Below, in pieces: positions 12,301 through 20,742 of a stretch of 64,000 bases of DNA. The DNA lies in the NCBI GenBank assembly GCA_036971475.1, contig JBAIZL010000006.1, positions 64,308,398 through 64,372,397 of the forward strand, read 5' to 3'. Both the position numbers and the translations under genes were made by a program. The DNA is from Prosapia bicincta. Taxonomy: Eukaryota; Arthropoda; Insecta; Hemiptera; Cercopidae. Each line of letters begins with the position of its first letter. The stretch's first letter is position 1. A model generated the notes under the pieces. It was not told the DNA's origin, did not search any database, and saw only the letters and a program-made list of their open reading frames with translations.

Positions 12301-12490
12301 CGACGCCTGTTCCCAATGCCCTTGCGGGACATTGAATCAAATGTAGCCTATTACCAGAGGGTAACTAGTGACGCCGCCTGTTGACATTGCTCCAACGGGG
12401 CATTGATCAAATGGAGCTGATTAGCCGAGGTAACTAGTGACGCCGCCGGTTGGCGACGCCCTTGCGGGACATTGATTCAAATATACAATA
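9340..12490. repeat. 68/69-bp satellite array, about 45 units, two subfamilies
   Basis: The whole block is a head-to-tail array with a conserved centre (GAGGTAACTAGTGACGCC) and two alternative flanks. Type G (68 bp) has GGTTCCAACGCTCCAGCGGG and dominates 9600-11080. Type A (69 bp) has GATTGACAATGCTCCAACGG and dominates 11640-12480. Mixed units lie between. Larger periods are visible: a 274-bp four-unit block repeated at ~9776 and ~10050, and a ~413-bp six-unit offset between 11886 and 12299 marked by the unusual GACGACGCCTGTTCCC unit. The left edge (9340-9600) is degenerate. Peptides such as AASLVTSANQLHL arise because 69 is divisible by three. Confidence 0.93.
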
Positions 12491-12750
12491 AATATACAAA
12501 TAAATAATAACAAGTTCGCGTGGACATACCGAGATTTTTTTTTTTAACTTACTACTAGTTCGGAAGTTTACGGATTGAGTTTGAATGCGTTTCGATGGGG
12601 TTTTAACAAAAAGAAGTGATATTTGAGGCAATTTCCCCTTTGGTCCAGGCAGCATTTACGAGTAAAATGTAGTTTTTGTGAATCAAACATATTAAGCTCT
12701 CGATATCATAATATTCTTGAATTTTGTAGTCCATTACGTTCGGTTGAATC

Positions 12751-12785
12751 TTTCGATCGCTATGTGCCGATCTTCATCAGTGTCT
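12751..12785 (-). ncRNA. Truncated hammerhead motif (F1), 3' half missing
   Basis: On the minus strand the order is stem I strand AGACA, CTGATGA, A, stem II GATCG/CGATC with an 8-nt loop, GAAA. The sequence then leaves the family exactly after GAAA and joins the constant leader. Stem III, the cleavage site and the second stem I strand are absent, so it cannot self-cleave alone. Confidence 0.6.
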
Positions 12786-12854
12786 TCTGCTTGGAGATGT
12801 CGGGTCAAGCGGTGACGGTTTTAAAGGTAGGTTTTCGATAGTATCAAATTTGTA

Positions 12855-13055
12855 GAAATCCTACACATCAACAAAAAAGGACCACATCTCAACATACTAG
12901 AACAATATGAAATTTACAGACACACAAAAACACAAAGTACAAACATATTAAACGAACAATTACAATACAAATCACACATACTCTTTGATACTATCGAAAA
13001 CCTACCTTTAAAACTGTCACCGCTTGACCCAATATCTCCAAGCAGAAGACACTGA
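12855..13055 (+). pseudogene. PLE ORF C-terminus (after GIY-YIG domain)
   Basis: An open frame translates as EILHINKKGPHLN, LEQYEIYRHTKTQS, NILNEQLQYKSHILFD, PLKLSPLDPISPSRRH and then UGA UGA. It matches the C-terminal part of the GIY-YIG-bearing PLE protein on the minus strand at 50719-50195 almost residue for residue. The GIY-YIG domain itself is missing through 5' truncation. The terminal His codon and both stop codons lie inside the hammerhead motif starting at 13047. Confidence 0.75.
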
Positions 13056-13092
13056 TGAAGATCGGCACATAGCGATCGAAAACGTTTTGTCT
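13047..13092 (+). ncRNA. Hammerhead ribozyme motif, family F1 (core intact)
   Basis: The parts in order are: stem I AGACA (13047-13051); CTGATGA (13052-13058); one extra A; stem II GATCG (13060-13064), an 8-nt loop, CGATC (13073-13077); GAAA (13078-13081); a minimal stem III/loop ACGT; UU; and stem I TGTCT (13088-13092), fully complementary to AGACA. Predicted cleavage lies between 13087 and 13088. Cleavage after U17 is allowed in hammerheads but is usually poor, and sister copies have C here. ACGT is self-complementary, which suits a dimeric ribozyme. The motif overlaps the PLE stop codons. Confidence 0.72.
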
Positions 13093-13703
13093 CAGTAAGT
13101 TTTAACAAATTTACTAAATTCAAAGTTCGGATAGTCATAAACTATTGTTTTAAGTAATTAATCATAATATTGTTTATGCTATATATAATTTTCTTGCAGT
13201 TTTAACGACCAGAAGTGACGTATCAGGTGCGTGCCATTTTGGTCACGGCATGTGGAATGGCGGGTATTATTAAAGTTCTGTCCATCAAACGTCTGTAAGC
13301 GCTCGATAAGGTAATATTAGTAATATATGTACACTGATTACATTTCTCTTGCTTCATTTGTGCCAGTTCTAACGTACAGACGTCACGTTTAAGACGCGTG
13401 ACGTTCTGAATACGTCAGAGCAAAAAGTTAGTTTATTACGATATTTTGTGCATCAAACATTTGTAAACACTCGAAAAATTACTATTATAATTATTGGTGA
13501 TACTATATGTATGTGTTTTAGAAGTACCAGTCATTTTAAATAGCTTAAAATAGCTATTTAGACAAATTATTTACTTTAAAAATGAAATACAAACATACAT
13601 ACACGTGTATACAAACACTCAAAAAACAAGTTGTTTATAAAAAAAATTTACCTACTTAGGTCAATCACAAAAAATTTCATTTTAGTTACTTTTTTAATAA
13701 ATA

Positions 13704-14053
13704 ATTGTAATGAAAATATTGGAAAGAACCCCAATACCATTAAAAAAAAATAAAACAAGTTACTTAAGATTAAACCCTTATGCACATTTCGATGACCATG
13801 TCATCATCATCAGAGGGTCTTATTACAAAATTACAATCTAGCAAACAAGAATTTACCAACTAGAGTGATCTTCTAGAGAATCACTCTAGTTTGTAACTTC
13901 TTGTTTGCTAGATTGTAATTTTGTAATAAGACCATCAAATGATGACATGATCATCGAAATGTACATGAGGGTTTAATCTTAAGTAGCTTGTTTTATTTGT
14001 TATTTTTTATTATTTTTGTGGTATTGGGTTTCTTTCCAATATTTTTATTGTAA
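13704..14053. mobile_element. PLE-derived palindrome with hammerhead family F2
   Basis: Two arms read in opposite directions, starting ATTGTAATGAAAATATTGGA at 13704 and ending with the reverse complement near 14053. They meet at a central hairpin AGAGTGATCTTCTAGAGAAT (13862-13881). Each arm carries TTTTGTAATAAGACC, a hammerhead region and TTTAATCTTAAGTA. The left arm (read on the minus strand) has an intact motif at 13774-13818. The right arm (about 13925-13975, plus strand) has lost bases in the CTGATGA block. A related, more decayed copy lies at 23985-24262. Confidence 0.65.
13774..13818 (-). ncRNA. Hammerhead ribozyme motif, family F2 (core intact)
   Basis: Read on the minus strand: stem I ACCCT (13818-13814); CTGATGA (13813-13807); extra T; stem II GATGAC / GTCATC, six perfect pairs with a 3-nt loop; GAAA (13790-13787); TGTGCA as reduced stem III; UA; and stem I AGGGT, fully complementary to ACCCT. 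Predicted cleavage lies between 13779 and 13778. All core positions are conserved apart from the extra nucleotide before stem II that every family here has. Confidence 0.75.
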
Positions 14054-14127
14054 TATGTCGTACCACTTATCTGTTGATATTGAATAAATAATTGCAATTA
14101 TATAAATAATGTAGCATACCCTATGCG

Positions 14128-14460
14128 TTAAAACAGCTGTTCTACCACATAACCTACAACATAAAATCAGCTGTTTTATGAAATCATATGTTATCACTTA
14201 TTTTACGCCAAATGGGAAGAAATAACTATATTGCATACCTTCCCTTTTGTGTTTTCTCCCATATAAAACTAAAATCATTCATTAAATTTAATTAATGAAT
14301 AAATATTTTTTTAAACTGTATTAACATCAAGAGTCATCCACTACAACTTTTAAAAAATGTATTTGAACGAAAAAAAAACATTTTATTAACGATTGAAAAT
14401 TGTAATACATATATAAGAAGTGTGAACTAATGGAAGGAATTGAATAAATATTATTTATGT
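14128..14460 (+). repeat. Dispersed repeat family M1, copy b
   Basis: This is the best-preserved M1 copy, with AAAACAGCTGTTCTACCACA at the left and GTGTGAACTAATGGAAGGAA at the right. It lies just right of the F2 palindrome and has no coding content. Confidence 0.65.
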
Positions 14461-15779
14461 TTTAAAATTGAAAGCTATATGGCAGTGAATGGAGATGATA
14501 TAGGTCTACTGTAATCTTTTAAGTTTTAAAACAATTTTGTGGAATAATTATAGTTTTTGAAAAAAAAATTTTTTTGAAACTTTTCTCAAAATATTGATAC
14601 TAGTAAATTTGGTATTTTTTTAATAGTTCGATATGTTATCTCTTTGTTAACCTATTTCGTATGTATGTCACTTATTCTCGAAGTAAAACGGGTGTAACAA
14701 TTCTAAAACCATGAGTAAGGTCATTCTAAAAAAAAACTAAAATAACAAGACACTGCAAATATTTGAAACATATATTAATATTAGTTTATCATTTGTATAT
14801 AATGTTTGTTAATATTTATTTTTTGTTAATGATGTAAAGTTTAGTCTTGGGAATGGTCTTAAGAAAATAAATGACTGAAACTTCGTGAAAATACTGAATT
14901 AAATAAAATAATTAGTTTTACAATCACTGTCTTGTAATTACTGTATCTCCTTACGATTTGTGGCAAAAAATATTTTAAATTTGAAACTTTAAAATAAACT
15001 ATTTTTAAGTAAAAGGAGGTTTAAAATAAAAAACGAGTTATTTTAAAATATTTTTTAACTGAAGCTAGCAAAACTGTTTCTTTTGTAAAATTCGACCCTC
15101 CATTATAGTTTAAACTAAATTTAAAACATCTTGAAATTTGTTTTCCTTAAATTTCTTTATATAAAATCTTTATATGTTCGTCTCAAAATAGAAAAATTGA
15201 TAATTTTTTCTTAAATAATATAAACTGATAAATATTGCTTTTCTACCTTTATCATGTTGGCGATGTGGCCAACTAGTTTTTATTATACATCGCCTTATAG
15301 TAGGGCTTACGACAAATTCCTAGACTGATGAGCCACATAGGACGAGAAAGGAGAATTTTAACGCTAAGCTAACCTATTTCGACTTACGTATAAAATGTCC
15401 ATAAATAAAACCGAATTGGTTCTGAGCAGTAACACCCAAGACGCTAAGCACGACATAATCGCTGAACTATCGCCGGACCGGAAATGCGTACCGAAGGAAG
15501 GGGCCGAACGCAGTTCGCGTACAAATGAACCTAATTTCCCCAATGCATGCCAGCATATGGGTTTAAAGAGAAACGATATTTTTTTAAAATATGACATAAA
15601 TTCTACTGGTTTTATTTGGCGTATTGCCAACATCGTTAGTTAAAAATAGCGCCTATTTATCCCGTGAATTTATCCCGAAAATATGTTATTCCAATATAAG
15701 GCGAGATCATAGACAAGAAATTGTTTTATGAGTAAATGATCTTTATACGACCTGGGTACAAAAAGCAATCCCAAGAGCT
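14461..15779. other. AT-rich stretch with one small unexplained ORF
   Basis: This is mostly AT-rich unique sequence. A more GC-balanced island at 15364-15650 contains an 82-codon open frame on the plus strand (15395-15643, starting MSINKTELVL and ending RIANIVS). It has no recognisable domain, and the opposite strand is open too. It could be an old exon or chance. Confidence 0.35.
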
Positions 15780-16310
15780 ATGAGTAGAAAAGCTTTCTAC
15801 CAACTTCCCTCTCTATGACGTCAACAGAAACCCTACTTCTGGTAAGCGATCCCAAGTCGGAGACGTACGTATAGGAGTTCTCCATCAACTTAGTCCTTTA
15901 CGGCGTCAACAGAAACCATTCTGCTGGGAAGTGATCCTACGTCGGATACATAAGTATAGGAGTTTTCCATCAACTTAGTCCTCTATGACGTTAGCAGAAA
16001 CCCTAATGCTGGGAAGCGATCCTAATGGAGACGTACGTAGAGAGGCTTTCTACCGATTCAGCCCTTTATGACGTTAGCAGAAACTCTACTGCTGGTAAGA
16101 GATCCTAATTCGGAGACGTACGTAGAGGAGTTTTCTATCAACTCAGCCCTCTGACATCAGCAGAAACCCTACTGCTGGTAAGCGATCCTAATTTAGAGAC
16201 GTACTTAGAGGGGGTTATACCGACTCGCTCTTTTATAAGTTCGGCAGAAATTACTCCAACTTTTGGTAACCGATCTTGAAAAGACACGTAAGTTAGAGGA
16301 CTTCTACCAA
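15780..16310. repeat. ~85-bp minisatellite, six to seven degenerate units
   Basis: Landmark AGCAGAAACCCTA-type cores recur at ~15821, 15906, 15991, 16074, 16156 and 16240 (spacings 82-85 bp). They are followed by CTGGTAAGCGATCCTAA, GGAGACGTACGTAGAGG and a TTTCTACCAACTCAGCCCTC-like joint. Units differ at many positions, so the array is old. Confidence 0.85.
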
Positions 16311-18189
16311 AGTCAAATTACCTCATGTCCAAAAACCTCGGGGTTTTCCCAAACTGTCCTTTTATATCGCTATTCCAGCATCGCTTTCTGGCTGTGTCCT
16401 CATTTCTCAAAGACGAATCAACGCACATGAAAACCAAGGTATTTTTCTTATTGGAGTCAAAGGCATAATCTTATCTTTAATTTTCACCTCTACCAGGCGA
16501 TAATAACCTCCTGGATGAGCCAATATAAAGGCAGGATAGAGGTAAGGGGTCATGAGTCAAAAGATGATGCAGGACCATAACTCACATGCGCAGTCGTTTT
16601 CCTGGATCCATACTCCGTCGGGGTCACAGAGTCCGACCACCCGCAACACAAGTGTATACGGATAAGGTCGTAGAGAAATGGTTAAATATTTCATCGAAGA
16701 ATTGTTATTTTAATTAAGGATATTTACGGTCTGTTGTGGATATAACCTCATTCTATATCCGGGTCAAAAAGAGATGTCCACTAAGCGTTAGGGATGGAAG
16801 GACGAGGAGTAGAGAAAAATAGGTGTGATTCTGAAGGAAACCCTAGACTAAATATTCTACGTTTAGGGTGTTTCTTCTGTATAAATACTTTAAAGTGTTA
16901 TTAATCGATTTAAACGATGGCTTTGTAGAATATAAAAGACGAATATCAAATCTGATTCAGAGGATGAAGTTCTTAGTTAGGTTAGAATAAGTTATGGCGG
17001 GTTGGCTAGATTAAAATAATTTATACACCATCAAAAAAACACGTAGAGATGAAGAAATAGCAAAGCCAGAAATGGTAATATCAGCATAGAAAAAAGTAAA
17101 GTGAAGAAATGAAACGTGTAGAAAGATATTTTGTTTAATTTAGGAGTGAAGATAATAGAGAAAGATACAGAAGATTGTACACAAATATTTCATCAAGACT
17201 CACGGAATCAAACAAAAATTAAAATGAAATTAGTTTAGGTTAAACTGAAATTTAGTTAACACATTTTAAACTAAGGACTTTAACTTATTAAAATTCCTTG
17301 ATTAAAGACACTTGAACTTTTAAAAACCTCATCGTAAAATATTTAATAATGAGATTTAGTAGATGTGTTTGGCCTTTCACAAGTAACTTTCTATATTTAA
17401 TTGGAGCCATTATACATTAATTAGTTTCCAATGGATGAATATTAAACGGGTTAAAACATCAATTTCTTGGAATTGGCAAATGAATGACGTCACTGCATCT
17501 TCTAGGAACCATAGCCAGGTTCACATAGCGGTGGGCGGTACAGGCGGTTCCACAGGCAGGCCAAGCGGATTAATGTGTAGGACATAGATACAAAGCAATG
17601 AATTTGTACGTAGGTCACAGGAGTGGCGTGAATATTATCTGATTTCGAGCGGACGGCAACAACTCTACTGTTCTACCAAAAAGTCAAAAAAAATATAATT
17701 TCGTTTTGATATTTTGGGAAACCCTTCTCTTACTTGGGTAATATTACAAAAGTCCATACATAAATGTAGTAGATTTATCAGGCACGAGTTTTTGAGATAC
17801 AAATTAATAGACACAATAAAATGTTAATTATTATTTATAAAATTACATTAGTTATGATATATTTTATATATTTCGAGAGGGGCCCCTTCCCTATATACGC
17901 CCCTTTCAGCCACTGTTAAATAAAGAACGAAAGAAAATAATTTTTTACACTCACATTATGTACTCTGAAAGTTCGCTTAATGAGGGATATATTACACAAC
18001 CAAGTTTTACAATAATAATTGTAATTTTCTGTTTGTTTGACAGCGAATAGGGTATTTCTTGGTAACGATGTGGAAGGATTAATTACGTGTATTGACAGAA
18101 TTGAAGTGACTGAAACTCTAACGTCACAGGAAGATGGGGTTCATCATGGCGCACGTCCGTAGGGTTGCAACTCATAAAGTATTTGAATT
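16311..18189. other. Non-coding stretch
   Basis: No gene was recognised. GC-richer patches occur at 16490-16690 and 17480-17640, but no paired terminal repeats or conserved protein segments were seen. Confidence 0.45.
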
Positions 18190-18880
18190 ACTCAACCTAT
18201 GCAACTCGATAAATACTAGCCTTTTCAATTCATTCTATTAGTTCACACTAGGGGCGTAGCCAGAACGATGGTTTGGGAGGAGGGCAAGACTGGGAGTTTA
18301 GGGGCTGGAAAAACCCCTGTGGAAATGTTGAACATTTGTATTCCTAGAAATCATATTTTATGTGACTTCGACACTTAAAATTACATAATTGTTGGGTCGT
18401 CGGGAAGCTGTTTTGCTAAAAACCTAGCCCTGTTTCATTGATTAATATATTTTCTAAAATTAATTAGTTTTGGGAGGGCATGTGCCCCCTGGCTACGCCA
18501 CTGGTTCAGACTCACCATAAATCTTGTTCAAATTTTCAATCGTTAATAAAATACTTTTTATTCATCCAATCAAGTTCAAATTAATTTTTTTAAACTTTCT
18601 AGTGGTTCACACTTGATGTTAATACAGTTAATTAAATTTAATAATGAATTAATTTTAGTTTTATATGGGAGAAAAAGGTTTCACAAAAGGGGCAAGGTGT
18701 GCAATAAAATTATTTATTCCCATTTGACTTAAAATAAGTGATAATTAATGATTTCATAAAACAGGTGATTTTATGTTATAGATAATGTGCTAGAACAGCT
18801 TGTGTTAGAACAGCTAAAGTTTTACTTTATTTATATTAATTGTAATTATTTAATAAAAAGTGAGTAGAGTAAATTTTTTT
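18190..18880 (-). repeat. Dispersed repeat M1, copy c, split by a hAT MITE
   Basis: M1 is in reverse orientation. CAATTCATTCTATTAGTTCA lies at the left, the hAT element occupies 18249-18503, and M1 resumes with GTTCAGACTCACC, continuing to GATTTCATAAAACAGGTGAT and the AATTGTAATTATTTAATAAA end. Confidence 0.6.
18249..18503. mobile_element. hAT-type MITE (255 bp)
   Basis: The ends are TAGGGGCGTAGCCAG and the reverse complement of CAGTGGCGTAGCCAG. The flanks are GTTCACAC (18241-18248) and GTTCAGAC (18504-18511), an 8-bp duplication with one mismatch, as expected for hAT. It is non-coding. A sister copy at 35781-36027 shares the internal TGTTGGGTCGTC and AAATCATATTTTATG blocks. Confidence 0.85.
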
Positions 18881-19615
18881 TTTGTTGACTTAAATAGGAA
18901 TTGGCGTTCAAAATTTTTTATTTTATTCTATTTTTGTGTTTCGTAGCAATAAACATGAGCATGTGGGGTCGTTCCTGATCCGAAGGTTTATAGTGTGCGG
19001 TTAAATACGATTAGCGTCGAAATCTCAACCACATATTTGTTAAAAGGACTATTAAACATGGGTAGAAATGTAGAAGGGAATTGTTTTATCGCCTAAAAAT
19101 TGCATTAAATTAGTCAATTTTGTAGCAAATTTTATAATCTCCAAAAATAGATTTTAAATATAATATTCAAAGCTGTACAGCTTCAAGATAGTTTTTCTAT
19201 GAAACGATTTAATAATAAATTGAGAGCTGTTAATAAATAGGCGTGGGTTGTAAAGGCTAGACACATGTTGTCTGCACTCAACAAGAAAATATACTGTAGC
19301 CTACTAGTTGTTTGTGGTTTTGTCTTTCTAAATTTTTGTTCTACGATATCACTCAATAATTTTCTAGATTTGACACTTGGAAGTTATTAAATTAGGAATT
19401 TAGAAAAATCTTTGCAAGTTAGTATTTAAAAGTTTTTATGGTTTAAAAGGTTTTATTCAATTCCTACTATTAGTTCACACTACCCCTAAACATATATTTT
19501 TTCTATATTTTGTTAAAATTTTTAATCGAAAGTAAAATACTTTTTATTCATCCTCCTTTTTTTTTAAACTTGTAGTAGATGGCAATGACTTTATGTTAAT
19601 ACAGTTTCTCCAAAT

Positions 19616-19770
19616 ATTGTTTCATTACTTAAATTGAATTATGTAATTCAATTTGTAAAAATACCTCTGAAGATGATTACTTTGTAGTCGAAATGTACAT
19701 AAGGTTAAAATAAAATTTGGTGAATTTGTGGTGAGAGGTTGTTTGAATTAATATAATTCAATTAATAGTT
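19616..19770 (+). mobile_element. PLE remnant carrying hammerhead family F3
   Basis: The segment is near-identical to one arm of the palindrome at 56766-56992, including GGTTAAAATAAAATTTGGTG and TTTGTGGTGAGAGGTTGTTT downstream of the ribozyme. No ORF is present. The flanks are AATTGAATTATGTAATTCAA and ATATAATTCAATTAATAG, so a short AATTCAATT-type duplication is possible. Confidence 0.6.
19663..19705 (+). ncRNA. Hammerhead ribozyme motif, family F3 (core intact)
   Basis: The order is stem I ACCT; CTGAAGA (position 7 is free in hammerheads); extra T; stem II GATTAC / GTAGTC with a TTT loop (one G-U pair); GAAA; palindromic TGTACA as reduced stem III; UA; stem I AGGT. Predicted cleavage lies between 19701 and 19702. 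The 43-bp motif is identical in the two copies near 56.8 kb. Confidence 0.72.
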
Positions 19771-19817
19771 AATTTCGCTTTCTATTTTCTCATTTAATAT
19801 TGTAATTATGCCATATG

Positions 19818-19823
<6 letters not shown>

Positions 19824-19874
<51 letters not shown>

Positions 19875-20035
19875 TTATATTAATTGTAGGTAATTATTTA
19901 ATAAAAAGAAACGTCAAATAAATTTTGCATTTATTGACCTAAATAGAAATTATTTTAAATTTATATTTCTTGTTTTTCTTGTATTTGAAGTATTTTTATT
20001 CATTAACTATATGTATTACAAGAAGACGTATCCCC

Positions 20036-20119
<84 letters not shown>
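19824..20119. repeat. (TA)n and (AG)n microsatellites
   Basis: (TA)n lies at 19824-19872 and 20038-20080. The second runs directly into (AG)n at 20081-20119, which abuts the left end of the next element. Confidence 0.9.
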
Positions 20120-20121
<2 letters not shown>

Positions 20122-20742
20122 CTCGAAAATCCGAGACCTGATTTTCTGAGCCTTTTTCTGTTTGAGCCTATTTTATCTATTTAAAAGAAAATGAATCGGG
20201 CGTTCAAGAAATATTTATATCAATACGTCATGCAAAGGAAATGAGTCAGGCTTCGAAGAAATGTTTATATCAATACGGCATTTTTTCTTCCTCCCCATTG
20301 TATCATTCAGTTCACTAGTATTCTACAGATTGGTGTATTACCAACTTCATCAGTTGTGTTTGAATGTCCTTATCAGTTACGTTTAGATGTCTGACAGAAG
20401 GTCGATAGGCCATAAATACTTTTCTTTATTTATTCTGTAAGTTTTGACAGTCGACAAATATCCCTTAGAAAGCACAAATGTCTACTGTTGTAACAAATCA
20501 GAAAATTCTCTCTTGAAGGAAACAAATCAATCAAGCAATGACGACATGATTAGTTGGACTGGTATTTATTCCCAGTATTAATAAATTTGGATCGGGGTGT
20601 CATCCCATTGATTTGGATATGAGGGGTTTTACTGTATTAGGGTTTATTAGAAATCCTATTTTTTCTAATGCACAGGGACTTATTTCCATGTAATCCGAGG
20701 AGGTCTTGATCCCATTCACCTCGAATTATCGAGACTCTACTG
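20114..20742. mobile_element. pogo/Tigger-like non-autonomous element remnant
   Basis: The right end reads CACCTCGAATTATCGAGACT, CTACTG, then TA. Its reverse complement CAGTAGAGTCTCGATAATTC is close to the left-end sequence GAGACTCTCGAAAATCCGAG, whose first bases are merged with the (AG)n tract. The CAGT(A)GAGTCTC..AAT terminus with a TA target is typical of pogo-group MITEs. The interior has a ~48-bp direct duplication (TTTATATCAATACG at about 20214 and 20263) and no coding content. Confidence 0.6.

Larger units (their letters stand above)
12716..13160 (+). mobile_element. Penelope-like element insertion with 11-bp target duplication
   Basis: Both flanks carry ATCATAATATT (12705-12715 and 13161-13171), a clean 11-bp target-site duplication. 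The insertion opens with the leader CTTGAATTTTGTAGTCCA, followed by a reversed piece of the PLE 3' region (12751-12850, minus strand) and then a forward piece (12855-13160). The forward piece contains the ORF C-terminus, a hammerhead motif and the PLE 3' end, ending AAACTATTGTTTTAAGTAA. Inverted partial copies at the 5' side are a known habit of PLE insertions. Confidence 0.8.
12601..13529 (+). repeat. ~165-bp tandem repeat, three degenerate units, split by a PLE
   Basis: Units begin near 12601, 13200 and 13367. Shared landmarks in order are TTTTAAC..(C/A)AGAAGTGA, a GTCATT/GTCACG-rich middle, CATCAAAC(A/G)T.TGTAA, CTCGATA(A/T), then an AT-rich tail with TTGCTTCATTTGTGCCAG. The first unit is interrupted at 12715 by the PLE insertion and resumes at 13161. 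Confidence 0.6.
19450..19910 (-). repeat. Dispersed repeat M1, copy d, interrupted
   Basis: ATTCAATTCCTACTATTAGT at 19455 and GTTAATACAGTT up to ~19608 are M1 sequence in reverse. The copy is then broken by PLE family F3 sequence (19616-19770) and a (TA)n run (19824-19872) before the M1-like tail AATTATTTAATAAAAAGAAA. Confidence 0.5.

Noticed and set aside
9340..12490. CRISPR-like regular repeat array
   Set aside because: Units are contiguous without unique spacers, in a eukaryotic context with no cas genes; it is a satellite.
15395..15643. 82-codon plus-strand open frame starting MSINKTEL
   Set aside because: Open on both strands, no recognisable family and no neighbouring exon; left as unexplained.
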